A program made the position numbers and the translations under genes. A DNA stretch of 64,000 bases, from assembly GCF_008704995.1 (NCBI RefSeq), contig NZ_CP023747.1, positions 4,056,501 through 4,120,500 of the forward strand, written 5' to 3'. Origin of the DNA: Streptomyces nodosus (GTDB taxonomy: Bacteria; Actinomycetota; Actinomycetes; Streptomycetales; Streptomycetaceae). Below, piece after piece: positions 1 to 7,992 of this stretch. The notes under the pieces are model-generated. The model was not told the DNA's origin and did no database searches. It saw nothing but the letters and a program-made list of their open reading frames with translations. The stretch's first letter is position 1, and each line of letters begins with the position of its first letter.

Positions 1-474
1 GAACTGCAGGACCGCTTCGACTCCCCGCTGCCGGGCTGGAACTCGCACGCGGAACCCTTCGGCATGCGGGCGGACTACGAACCGGCGGCGGGCGCGCCCC
101 GCGGTCGTGTCGGCACCCCGGACATCCTGTCCATGCTCGCCCTGGAGGCGGCGCTCGAGGTGTGGGACGGCGTCTCGGTCGACGCGGTCCGCGCCAAGTC
201 CCTCGCGCTCACGGACTTCTTCCTGGAGTGCGTGGCGGCCTACGCCCCCGAGGGCGCGGTCGAGTCGTTGACGCCCGCCGCGCACGCGGAGCGGGGCAGC
301 CAGGTGGCGCTGCGCTGCCCCGACGCGGGCGAGGTGATGAAGCGGCTGATCGCGAGCGGAGTGGTCGGCGACTACCGCCCGCCGGATGTGCTGCGCTTCG
401 GGTTCACACCGCTGTATGTGGGCTTCGCGGACGCGGAGCGGGCGGCCCGGATCCTGGCGGACACGCTGTCCTGA
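1..474 (+). CDS. kynU: Kynureninase, C-terminal part (gene runs off the left edge)
   Basis: The open frame is continuous from base 1 to the TGA at 472-474, so only the last 157 residues are present. Readable features typical of kynureninase are the GWNSHAEPFGM stretch near the window edge and the later RGRVGTPDILSMLALEAAL segment of the fold-type I PLP enzyme. The enzyme cleaves kynurenine to anthranilate and alanine in the cytoplasm. The next gene is a formamidase-like hydrolase, the preceding step of the pathway, which supports the call. The PLP-binding lysine lies outside the window, so activity cannot be judged here. Confidence 0.87.
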   Translation, partial: ELQDRFDSPLPGWNSHAEPFGMRADYEPAAGAPRGRVGTPDILSMLALEAALEVWDGVSVDAVRAKSLALTDFFLECVAAYAPEGAVESLTPAAHAERGSQVALRCPDAGEVMKRLIASGVVGDYRPPDVLRFGFTPLYVGFADAERAARILADTLS

Positions 475-627
475 CGGCACGTGGGGTGCGACGGCGGCCG
501 TGCCCGGCCGCCGTCGCAGCACGTGGACCCCCGGGCTCATGTCACCCGCCTGATACCGTCCCCGCCGACGACTGGTCGGCTTTCGGCCAGGTGTACGTAT
601 GCCGTTTCGCCGCTGAGAGGTGGGAGC

Positions 628-1566
628 ATGCCGGACGAGGTGAGCCGGGAGGCCGCCGAGGCACGTGACGCCGCGGAAGAGGCGTTCGCCTTCTCCCACC
701 CCCCGGTGGAACCCGGTGCCACCGCCCCCTACGGGGACCACCCCGACCAGGTGATCGACTTCTATGCCCCCCGGGGACCCGGACCGGCCGAGGCACCCGG
801 GACCGGGGGCCCCGCACCGCTCGTCGTCGTTCTGCACGGCGGGGCGTGGCGTGCGCCGTACGACCGTCGGCACATCACCCCGTTCGCGGACTTCCTGGCC
901 CGCCGGGGCTTCGCCGTGGCCAATGTCGAGTACCGCAGGGGCGCATCCGGTACGGACCGGACGGACGGTGCAGGGGGCCCGGACACTGGCGGGAGCGGAC
1001 CGGTGGCGGGTCGCTGGCCCGAGACGTTCGACGATGTCGCGGCGGCCCTCGACGCGCTGCCGGCGCTGGTCCGCGAGGCGCTGCCGGACGCCGATCCCCG
1101 CCGCACGGTGATCACCGGGCACTCGGCGGGCGGCCATCTCGCGCTGTGGGCCGCCGCCCGCCATGTCCTCCCGGCGGACTCCCCCTGGCGCACGGACCGC
1201 CCTGCCCCGCTGCGCGGAGTGGTGGCGCTCGCCCCGATCGCGGACCTCCAGGTCGCCGGGGAGCTGGCGGTGTGCGGGGGCGCGGCGGTCCAGCTCCTGG
1301 GCGGCGAGGCCCTGTTCGAGGAGCGCCGGCCGTACGCCGACCCGGCTCTGCTGCTGCCCACCGGCATCGCCACCACCCTCGTCCAGGGGCGTACGGACAT
1401 CGTGGTGCCGCGGGCGGTCGCCGAGGCGTACGCCGGGGCGGCGGCGACTGCGGGCGAGGTCGTCGGGCTCACCCTCCTGGAGGGGGCGGGCCATTTCCCC
1501 CTGATCGACCCGGCGGCGGACGCCTGCGCGGTGGTGGCGGAGGAGATCGCGCAGCTGGCGTGGTAG
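628..1566 (+). CDS. Alpha/beta hydrolase, probable kynurenine formamidase
   Basis: A 312-residue esterase-like protein. It has the HGG oxyanion motif at residues 70-72, the nucleophile elbow GHSAGG with Ser166, a late TDIVVP aspartate segment and a GAGHF histidine. This is the hormone-sensitive-lipase/KynB-like layout. The ATG at 628 follows a GAGAGGTGGGA ribosome site; a frame-open extension back to 481 has no ribosome site. It lies 153 bp after kynureninase on the same strand, so hydrolysis of N-formylkynurenine is the most likely job, though an ordinary carboxylesterase cannot be excluded from sequence alone. An inserted glycine-rich loop of about 20 residues (near residues 105-128) looks non-conserved. 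Confidence 0.82.
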   Translation: MPDEVSREAAEARDAAEEAFAFSHPPVEPGATAPYGDHPDQVIDFYAPRGPGPAEAPGTGGPAPLVVVLHGGAWRAPYDRRHITPFADFLARRGFAVANVEYRRGASGTDRTDGAGGPDTGGSGPVAGRWPETFDDVAAALDALPALVREALPDADPRRTVITGHSAGGHLALWAAARHVLPADSPWRTDRPAPLRGVVALAPIADLQVAGELAVCGGAAVQLLGGEALFEERRPYADPALLLPTGIATTLVQGRTDIVVPRAVAEAYAGAAATAGEVVGLTLLEGAGHFPLIDPAADACAVVAEEIAQLAW

Positions 1567-1593
1567 CCGCCGGCCGGATCCTTCCCGGGCGAC

Positions 1594-1611
1594 CCTGAGG
1601 AACCCCTGTCA
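1594..1611 (+). promoter_or_regulatory. Shared 18-bp box, copy 1 (candidate response-regulator operator)
   Basis: CCTGAGGAACCCCTGTCA lies between the formamidase gene and the DUF1023 hydrolase. It matches a box upstream of the two-component genes at 17 of 18 positions. A TACCTC hexamer follows at 1632-1637, inside the inverted repeat CTGAGAG-ctac-CTCTCAG. Function is inferred from position and repetition only. Confidence 0.5.
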
Positions 1612-1735
1612 TCCCTGTCATCCCTGAGAGCTACCTCTCAGGTGAGTCCCCTGGCATGACGCCGACGACGCGTCACGCTCCGTAACTTCCCTTCCGTGAC
1701 GGCCCGATGAGCGGGCCGAGGAAGGGGAGGACGCC

Positions 1736-2791
1736 ATGGCGTTCCCGGGGAGGACTCCGACCGCGGGCGCGGGCGCGGACGGGCGGGCGCCTCAGGGGCC
1801 GCCCACCGGAGGCGGGGCGTGGGGCCGCGGGAGACGACGACCCGGCCGGCCGCGTCTCGGCCGACTGCGCCGGGCCCTGCTCGCCGCGCTGGTCACGGGT
1901 GCCGTGGTGGTGCCTCTCTCGGCCGCCGGGCGCCCCGGGATCCCGGCCCCGCCGCCGGCCGTGCTCGCCCCGCTCTCGAGGGCCGCGCTCACCGGGATCT
2001 ACGAGGCGAACCGCGCCGACGCGGCCGAGGCGTCCCGCCGGGCGGCGGCCCACGGCGACCACGGCCGCGCCGCGACGGACCGCGCCATGGCCTCCCCGAC
2101 CCGTCGGCTGCTGGCCTTCGACGGCCGGGGCACGGGCCGGGTGACCGAGGTCCTGGGCGAGCTGACCACGGCGGACCACATCGCGGTCCTGGTCCCGGGC
2201 GCCGACACCACGCTGGACAGCTACGGCCGTCTCCGTGCGGGCGCACTCGCCCTGTACCGCGCGACGGGCCCGCGCACCGCGGTCATCGCCTGGCTCGGGT
2301 ACGACACACCCCGCACACTCAGCACCGCCGCGCTCACCACCACCCGGGCCGAGCGGGCCGCCCCGCTGCTGGAGCGGTTCCTGAGCGAGCTGCGTGGCGC
2401 TCTGGGCCCGTCGCCCGGCATCTCCCTGGTCTGCCACTCCTACGGCTCGGTGGTGTGCGCCCGCGCGGCCGGCACCGCCGAGGCCAGGGACATCGCCCTG
2501 ATCGGCAGCCCCGGCACCGGCGCGGACTCCGTCGCCGCCCTGCACACCCGGGCGCGCGTCTGGGCGGCCCGTGGTGCCGACGACTGGATCGCGGACGTGC
2601 CCCATCTGCGCGCCGGCCTGTTCGGCACGACCCTCGGTTTCGGCACCGACCCGGTCTCCCCGGCCTACGGCGCCCGGGTCTTCGCCGCGGGCGACGGCGG
2701 CCACAGCGACTACTTCAGACCGGGCTCGGCATCCCTGGCCAACCTCGCGCACATCGTCCTCGGCGAGACCTCGGAGGTGACCCGTGCCTGA
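1736..2791 (+). CDS. DUF1023-family alpha/beta hydrolase, membrane-anchored or secreted
   Basis: A 351-residue protein whose central part fits the actinobacterial DUF1023 hydrolases: AVLVPGADT, then CHSYGS with the probable nucleophile at Ser235, then IGSPGTGAD and a GGHSDYF histidine segment. The N-terminal 70 residues are arginine-rich followed by a hydrophobic stretch (about 41-62), so the protein is probably exported or membrane tethered. The substrate is unknown. The stop overlaps the next gene's start by 8 bp, so the hydrolase and the acyltransferase are translationally coupled. An upstream box shared with the two-component genes suggests common regulation. Confidence 0.8.
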   Translation: MAFPGRTPTAGAGADGRAPQGPPTGGGAWGRGRRRPGRPRLGRLRRALLAALVTGAVVVPLSAAGRPGIPAPPPAVLAPLSRAALTGIYEANRADAAEASRRAAAHGDHGRAATDRAMASPTRRLLAFDGRGTGRVTEVLGELTTADHIAVLVPGADTTLDSYGRLRAGALALYRATGPRTAVIAWLGYDTPRTLSTAALTTTRAERAAPLLERFLSELRGALGPSPGISLVCHSYGSVVCARAAGTAEARDIALIGSPGTGADSVAALHTRARVWAARGADDWIADVPHLRAGLFGTTLGFGTDPVSPAYGARVFAAGDGGHSDYFRPGSASLANLAHIVLGETSEVTRA

Positions 2792-4520
2792 CCGGAACCC
2801 GGGGGAGGACGTCCCCCACGCGATACACGCCCGCACTCCGGACGCCACGGACCCCGGGGAGACGGCGGTACCCGTTCCCCGCCTCCCGCGCTCTGCGGAA
2901 GCCACGGGCTTCGGGGAGGCGGCGGTACGAGCGCCGCGCGCCCCGGACGCCGCAAGCACCGGGGAGGCGGCCGTACCCGCTCCGCGACTCCCGCGTTCTG
3001 CGAATGCCACAGGCACCGGGGAGGCGGCCGTACCTGTGCCGCGTCTCCCGTGCTCTGCGGAGGCTGCGGATCCTGGGGAGGCGGCGGTACGGGTGCCGCG
3101 TCCTCTGCGTACTTCGGACGCTGCGGATCCTGGGAAGGCGGCCGTACGGGTGCCGCCGCCCCTGCGGTCTTCGGGGGGCACGGGCATGGGGGAGGCGGCC
3201 GTACCTGTGCCGTGTCTCCCGCGTTCTGCGGAGGCTGCGGGTTCCGGGGAGGCGGCGGTGCAGGTGCCGCGGCCCCTGCGGTCTCCGGATGTCACAGGCA
3301 CCGGGGAGGCAGACGTACCCGTGCCGTGCCCCCCGCGTGCCCCTGACGCCCCAGGCGCCGGGAAGGTGGCCGCACGTGTCCCGCGTCCTCTGCGTGCCCT
3401 GGACGCGATACGCACCGCCGCACACCGGACGGACGCGGCCACCCCCGCCGGGCGGGACCGTGCCGTCGACGCGCTGCGGGCCGTCGCGATCCTCGGTGTG
3501 GTCCTGGGCCACTGGCTGGTGACCGCCCTGGTCGCGGACGGCGGGGCGCTGCGCACCGCGAGCCCGCTGCACTTCATGCCCTGGCTCGCCCCGATCTCCT
3601 GGGCCTTTCAGACGCTTGCCGTGTTCTTCCTGGTGGGCGGGCATGTGGCCACCAAGGGGTATGCGTCGGCACGTGCGCGGGGCGTCACCTACGGGCGGTG
3701 GCTGGGCACCCGTCTGGCCCGGCTGTTCAGGCCCGTCGTGGCCATGGTGGCCCTGTGGACGGTGGCGGCGTGCTGTCTGCTCCTGTCCGGCGCGGACACC
3801 GGCACGGTGCACACCCTGGTGAAGCTGGCCCTGTCGCCGCTGTGGTTCCTGCTGGTCCTCGCGGTCCTGACGGCGGCGACACCGCTGCTGGCCCGCCTCA
3901 ACCCCCTGTGGCCGCTGGCCGTCGTCCTCCATGTGGACCTCGTCCGCTTCGGACTCGGCGGCCCCTCCTGGCTCGGCTGGCTGAACCTGCCCGCGGGCTG
4001 GCTGGTGCCGTACACCCTGGGTGCGGCCTGGACGCGGGGCGAGCTGGAGGGCCGTCGCGCTGGCCGGGTGCTGCTGGTGGGCGGCGCGGCGGCGACGGCG
4101 GCCCTGGTGGCCTGGGCCGGATATCCGGCGTCGATGGTCGGCGTCCCGGGCGCCCCGGTCTCGAACCTCGACCCGCCGACCCTCGCCGCCGTCACCTTCG
4201 GTGTGGCCCAGTGCGGACTGGCGCTTTTGCTGCGCGAACCGCTGCGCCGCCTGATGCGCCGGCGCCTGCTCTGGGCGGCGGTGGCCCTGGTGAACCTCTC
4301 CGCGATGACGATCTTCCTCTGGCATCAGACGGCCCTGATGGCGACCACGGCGACCGGGCTCCTGGCGGGCCGTCTGCCGGGGCTGCACACCGTCCCGGAC
4401 GGCCCGGTCTGGGTGGCGGCCCGCCTTGTCTGGCTCCCGGTGTTGGCCCTCGGCCTCGCCCTGTGTCTGTCCGCCTTCCGTACCTGGGAGCAGCCGTACG
4501 GGAGCACCCGTAGTACCTGA
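2784..4520 (+). CDS. Acyltransferase 3 family membrane protein with tandem-repeat N-terminus
   Basis: 578 residues starting at a GTG that overlaps the upstream hydrolase by 8 bp. Residues from about 215 on form a multi-pass membrane domain beginning DRAVDALRAVAILGVVLGHW, the typical opening of acyltransferase-3 (OafA-like) enzymes that O-acylate surface glycans or small molecules. About ten hydrophobic helices follow. Residues 25-211 are ten copies of a 19-residue Pro/Ala/Arg-rich unit (GEAAV-VPRPLRS type), almost certainly disordered and cytoplasmic. Such an extension is not part of the enzyme family. It may be a recent minisatellite expansion in frame, and a downstream start near 3450 would give a plain enzyme. 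Confidence 0.8.
   Translation: MPDRNPGEDVPHAIHARTPDATDPGETAVPVPRLPRSAEATGFGEAAVRAPRAPDAASTGEAAVPAPRLPRSANATGTGEAAVPVPRLPCSAEAADPGEAAVRVPRPLRTSDAADPGKAAVRVPPPLRSSGGTGMGEAAVPVPCLPRSAEAAGSGEAAVQVPRPLRSPDVTGTGEADVPVPCPPRAPDAPGAGKVAARVPRPLRALDAIRTAAHRTDAATPAGRDRAVDALRAVAILGVVLGHWLVTALVADGGALRTASPLHFMPWLAPISWAFQTLAVFFLVGGHVATKGYASARARGVTYGRWLGTRLARLFRPVVAMVALWTVAACCLLLSGADTGTVHTLVKLALSPLWFLLVLAVLTAATPLLARLNPLWPLAVVLHVDLVRFGLGGPSWLGWLNLPAGWLVPYTLGAAWTRGELEGRRAGRVLLVGGAAATAALVAWAGYPASMVGVPGAPVSNLDPPTLAAVTFGVAQCGLALLLREPLRRLMRRRLLWAAVALVNLSAMTIFLWHQTALMATTATGLLAGRLPGLHTVPDGPVWVAARLVWLPVLALGLALCLSAFRTWEQPYGSTRST
2856..3416 (+). repeat. In-frame 57-bp minisatellite, ten degenerate copies
   Basis: Ten head-to-tail units begin with GGGGAGGCGGC or close variants. 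Nine are 57 bp and one (second unit) is 48 bp, so the reading frame is never broken. The units encode the 19-residue repeats at the N-terminus of the acyltransferase. Third-position and replacement differences between units show it is not brand new. Confidence 0.9.
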
Positions 4521-4527
4521 GAAGGAT

Positions 4528-4545
4528 CCTGAGGAACCCCTCTCA
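4528..4545 (+). promoter_or_regulatory. Shared 18-bp box, copy 2, upstream of the two-component genes
   Basis: CCTGAGGAACCCCTCTCA differs from copy 1 at one base. It ends 29 bp upstream of the TACCTT -10 hexamer that drives the histidine kinase gene, so it spans about -42 to -59 relative to the expected transcript start. That is a normal place for an activator. It is the obvious candidate site for the response regulator encoded just downstream. Confidence 0.5.
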
Positions 4546-4574
4546 CCGGTGACGACCGCGCCCTCTTTCCGGCC

Positions 4575-4580
4575 TACCTT
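4575..4580 (+). promoter_or_regulatory. -10 hexamer TACCTT, leaderless histidine kinase transcript
   Basis: TACCTT fits the Streptomyces TAnnnT -10 consensus and ends 6 nt before the GTG start. Transcription would begin at or next to the start codon, and no ribosome site is visible. Confidence 0.55.
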
Positions 4581-4586
4581 TCTGAT

Positions 4587-5918
4587 GTGACCGAGACGAC
4601 CCAGACGCAGACGACTCCGGACGGTGCCTTCGCCCCGTACAAGCCGCGCAGCGCCGAGTACCGGGCGGCCGCGGACCTGCTGGGCGGGCTGCGGCAGGAC
4701 CTGTTCCACGACGCCTTCGCCTACCGCCCGCTGCTCCCCGCCGGTGGAGAGAGCCCGCCGGGCGGCCGGGTGCGGAGGTACATGGCCTGGAGGCGGCACG
4801 CCCTGGTGGTGGCGGCCGGTCTGGTGGCGATGTTCGTCGCCCTGACGCGGGACGGCGGCGGGACGGCCACCCTGTCCGGCCTGCTGGCCCTGGGCCCGGT
4901 GCTGCTGACGCTGTCCCGCCCGGTCGGCGCCTTCTGGGCGTCCCTGGTGGCGACCACGTTCGCGGCGGCCCTGGCCCCGGGCTGGTCGGTCGGGCCGTGG
5001 CCGCCCGGGAGCCTCGTCTCCCACCTGGTGGTGGTGACGGTCGTGGCGATACGCACCCGGCCGCGCACGGCGGCGTGGATGTGGGTCCTCACCGCGGTCT
5101 ACGGCTTTTTCACCGATGGGTTCTTCGGCGGGAACCGCTTCAACACCAACACCCAGCCCGTGCTGGTCGTCTCCGCCATCGCGCTGCTGTCGGTCACCGT
5201 CTGGCACATCCGCCTCAACGCCGAGCAGAAGGTGACCGCCCAGCAGAGCGAGACCGCGCACGAGCGCTCCCGCCGCACCCTGCTGGAGGAGCGCACCACG
5301 ATCGCCCGGGAACTGCACGACGTGGTGGCCCATCACATGTCGGTGGTCGCCATCCAGGCGGAGGCCGCGCCCTACCGCGTGGAGAACCCGCCGCCGGAGC
5401 TGGAGAAGGCCTTCGCCACGATCCGGGAGAACGCGGTGGCGGCCCTGACCGAGCTCCGCCGGGTCCTCGGTGTCGTACGGGCGGAGGACTACGAGGCCCC
5501 GGACGCCCCGCAGCCGACCCTCGCCGATCTGGACGGTCTGCTGACCAATGTGCGGGGCGCGGGCCTGACCGTGGAGAAGGCGGTCACCGGCGCGGTGCGG
5601 GAACTTCCGCAGGGCGTCGAGCTGTCGGCGTACCGCATCGTGCAGGAGGCGCTGAGCAACACCCTGCGGCACGCCCCGGGAGCCTCGGCCCGGGTGGAGA
5701 TCGGCTATGTGCTCGGCGGGCTGGGGCTGCGCATCGTCAACGGCCCGGCGCCGCGGGTGCTGCTGGAGAAGTCCACGCACGGCGCGGGGCACGGGATCAC
5801 CGGCATGCGGGAGCGGGTCTCGATGCTCAACGGCGAGATGACGGCGGGAGAGACGGACGACGGAGGGTACGAGGTGGCGGTGTTCCTGCCCGTGGCCAGG
5901 GCGGAGGACGCCGTATGA
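4587..5918 (+). CDS. Two-component sensor histidine kinase (NarL/HisKA_3 type)
   Basis: 443 residues. Hydrophobic segments between about residues 73 and 210 give four to six membrane passes with little extracellular sequence, an intramembrane-sensing layout. The dimerisation box reads ARELHDVVAHHMSVV with the phospho-acceptor His244. The ATPase domain shows the N box (RIVQEALSNTLRHA) and a GHGITGMRERV G box. The GTG start is chosen because a TACCTT -10 lies 6 nt upstream (leaderless). The stop overlaps the response regulator start by 4 bp (ATGA). The signal is unknown. Confidence 0.9.
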   Translation: MTETTQTQTTPDGAFAPYKPRSAEYRAAADLLGGLRQDLFHDAFAYRPLLPAGGESPPGGRVRRYMAWRRHALVVAAGLVAMFVALTRDGGGTATLSGLLALGPVLLTLSRPVGAFWASLVATTFAAALAPGWSVGPWPPGSLVSHLVVVTVVAIRTRPRTAAWMWVLTAVYGFFTDGFFGGNRFNTNTQPVLVVSAIALLSVTVWHIRLNAEQKVTAQQSETAHERSRRTLLEERTTIARELHDVVAHHMSVVAIQAEAAPYRVENPPPELEKAFATIRENAVAALTELRRVLGVVRAEDYEAPDAPQPTLADLDGLLTNVRGAGLTVEKAVTGAVRELPQGVELSAYRIVQEALSNTLRHAPGASARVEIGYVLGGLGLRIVNGPAPRVLLEKSTHGAGHGITGMRERVSMLNGEMTAGETDDGGYEVAVFLPVARAEDAV

Positions 5919-6589
5919 GCGGCGGCACCGTCCGGGTACTGATCGCCGACGACCAGATGATGGTCAGGGAGGGCTTCTCGGTGCTGCTGGGTGCCCAGCC
6001 CGACATCGAGGTCGTCGGGGAGGCCGTCGACGGCCGGGACGCGATCGCGCAGGTCCGTGAACTCGCCCCGGACGTCGTGCTGATGGACATCCGCATGCCG
6101 GAGCTGAACGGCATCGAGGCGACCCGGGAGATCGTCGCCGCGGACGGCTCGGCGAAGGTGCTGGTGCTGACGACGTTCGACCTCGACGAGTATGTGTACC
6201 AGGCGCTGCGGGCGGGGGCCTCCGGCTTTCTGCTCAAGGACGCCTCCGCACGGCAACTGGCCGAGGGCGTCCGGGTGGTGGCGGCCGGCGAGGCACTGCT
6301 GGCCCCCTCGGTGACCCGGCGGCTGATCACCGAGTTCTCCAAGCTCTCCGACGGGCCGCGCCCGGGCCGCGCCGCACAGGCGGCGTACGGGGACCTGACC
6401 GAGCGGGAGACGGAGGTGCTGGTCCTCATCGCGCACGGTCTGTCGAACGTGGAGATCGCCGAGCGCCTGGTGGTGGCCGAGTCGACGATCAAGACCCATG
6501 TGAGCCGGATCCTGGTGAAGCTGGGGCTGCGGGACCGCACCCAGGCGGCGGTGTTCGCGTACGAGGCGAGGCTGGTGACGCCGGGCTGA
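5915..6589 (+). CDS. Response regulator, NarL/LuxR-type HTH
   Basis: 224 residues. The receiver domain has the acidic pair DD at the start, the phospho-acceptor Asp58 in LMDIRMP, a Thr in VLTTF and the Lys in FLLKDA. The C-terminal LuxR helix-turn-helix reads LTERETEVLVLIAHGLSNVEIAERLVV and then STIKTHVSRIL. It is translationally coupled to the kinase by an ATGA overlap, so the two form one phosphorelay. The shared 18-bp box upstream of its own operon and of the hydrolase/acyltransferase operon is its likely binding site (inference). Confidence 0.93.
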   Translation: MSGGTVRVLIADDQMMVREGFSVLLGAQPDIEVVGEAVDGRDAIAQVRELAPDVVLMDIRMPELNGIEATREIVAADGSAKVLVLTTFDLDEYVYQALRAGASGFLLKDASARQLAEGVRVVAAGEALLAPSVTRRLITEFSKLSDGPRPGRAAQAAYGDLTERETEVLVLIAHGLSNVEIAERLVVAESTIKTHVSRILVKLGLRDRTQAAVFAYEARLVTPG

Positions 6590-6651
6590 CCCCGCGCGCG
6601 GCGGGGCCGGTGTGCGGGAGACACCTCTGGTCAGGGAGGGGGAGGCCGGGT

Positions 6652-6657
6652 TAGCGT
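6652..6657 (+). promoter_or_regulatory. -10 hexamer TAGCGT, leaderless P450 transcript
   Basis: TAGCGT ends 6 nt before the ATG at 6664. There is no ribosome site directly in front of that ATG. A convincing -35 is not visible. Confidence 0.5.
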
Positions 6658-6663
6658 CCGCAC

Positions 6664-7884
6664 ATGGCCCTCCGTTCCGACCTCGCGTTCGACCCCTGGG
6701 ACCCGGCGTTCCTCGCCGACCCGTACCCCGCCTACGCCGAGCTGCGCGCCCGGGGGCGGGTGCACCGCTACGAGCCCACCGATCAGTGGCTGGTCCCGCA
6801 TCACGCGGATGTGTCGGCGCTGCTGCGCGACCGGCGCCTGGGCCGGACGTACCAGCACCGCTTCACCCACGAGGACTTCGGCAGGACGGCGCCGCCGCCC
6901 GAGCACGAGCCGTTCCACACGCTCAACGACCACGGCATGCTCGACCTGGAGCCCCCGGACCACACCCGGATCCGGCGGCTGGTGTCCAAGGCGTTCACCC
7001 CGCGCACGGTGGAGCGGCTCAAGCCCTATGTGCAGCGGCTGGCCGGCGAACTGGTGTCCCGACTGGTGGAGGCGGGCGGCGGCGATCTGCTGGCGGACGT
7101 CGCCGAGCCGCTGCCCGTCGCGGTGATCGCCGAGATGCTGGGCATCCCGGAGGCGGACCGTGCGCCGCTGCGCCCCTGGTCGGCGGACATCTGCGGGATG
7201 TACGAGCTGAACCCGCCGGAGGAGACGGCGCGCCGGGCGGTGCGGGCGTCGGTGGAGTTCTCCGCCTATCTGCGGGAACTGATCGCCGAGCGTCGCAGGA
7301 ACCCGGGGGAGGACCTGATCTCGGGTCTGATCGCGGCACATGACGAGGGGGACCGGCTCACCGAGCAGGAGATGATCTCGACCTGTGTGCTGCTGCTGAA
7401 CGCGGGCCACGAGGCGACCGTGAACGCGACGGTCAACGGCTGGTCGGTGCTGTTCCGCCACCCGGAGCAGCTGGCGGCGCTGCGCGCGGACCACTCCCTC
7501 GTCCCGTCCGCGATCGAGGAGCTGATGCGCTACGACACCCCGCTCCAGCTCTTCGAACGCTGGGTGCTGGAGGACATCGAGATCGACGGCGTCACGATCC
7601 CCCGGGGCGCGGAGATCGCGATGCTGTTCGGCTCGGCCAACCATGATCCGGCGGTGTTCGACGCCCCGGAGAAACTGGATCTGACCCGCAGGGACAACCC
7701 GCACATCTCCTTCAGCGCGGGCATCCACTACTGCATCGGCGCACCGCTCGCCCGGATCGAGCTGGCGGCGTCCATGACGTCGCTGCTGGAGCAGGCCCCG
7801 ACGCTGCGTCTGGCGGCGGAGCCGAGGCGGAAGCCGAACTTTGTGATCCGGGGGCTTGAGGGGCTGAGCGTGGAGATCGGCTGA
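6664..7884 (+). CDS. Cytochrome P450, CYP107-like
   Basis: 406 residues, normal for a soluble class I actinobacterial P450. The haem loop FSAGIHYCIGAPLARIE carries the proximal ligand Cys357, and the ExxR pair is in AIEELMRYDTP. The I-helix motif is AGHEAT: the usual threonine that delivers protons is alanine, with a threonine one place later, as in EryF-type CYP107 enzymes that rely on substrate-assisted proton delivery. No ferredoxin gene sits next to it. The substrate is unknown and the gene stands alone, so it is probably not part of a biosynthetic cluster here. The start is set by a -10 hexamer 6 nt upstream. Confidence 0.93.
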   Translation: MALRSDLAFDPWDPAFLADPYPAYAELRARGRVHRYEPTDQWLVPHHADVSALLRDRRLGRTYQHRFTHEDFGRTAPPPEHEPFHTLNDHGMLDLEPPDHTRIRRLVSKAFTPRTVERLKPYVQRLAGELVSRLVEAGGGDLLADVAEPLPVAVIAEMLGIPEADRAPLRPWSADICGMYELNPPEETARRAVRASVEFSAYLRELIAERRRNPGEDLISGLIAAHDEGDRLTEQEMISTCVLLLNAGHEATVNATVNGWSVLFRHPEQLAALRADHSLVPSAIEELMRYDTPLQLFERWVLEDIEIDGVTIPRGAEIAMLFGSANHDPAVFDAPEKLDLTRRDNPHISFSAGIHYCIGAPLARIELAASMTSLLEQAPTLRLAAEPRRKPNFVIRGLEGLSVEIG

Positions 7885-7931
7885 CCACCGGTCCGCACAT
7901 GGGGCCGGGCCTTTCCGAGGAACATGAGGAA

Positions 7932-7967
7932 CAGGCGAACGCCTCGGACGTCCGAGGCGTTCGCCTG
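7932..7967. terminator. Perfect 36-bp palindrome between convergent genes
   Basis: CAGGCGAACGCCTCGGAC is followed at once by its exact reverse complement. The 18-bp stem sits between the P450 (+) and ABC permease (-) stop codons and would form a hairpin in either transcript. There is no U-tract, as usual in Streptomyces. Confidence 0.85.
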
Positions 7968-7992
7968 CCCCGGCCTGTCGGCCCGGCCGCCG

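Noticed and set aside
1673..5792. Long antisense frames across the acyltransferase and kinase genes (up to 1025 codons).
   Set aside because: They are the expected mirror of high GC3 coding on the plus strand; products are Arg/Gly/Pro-rich, have no domains, and the repeat region inflates them.
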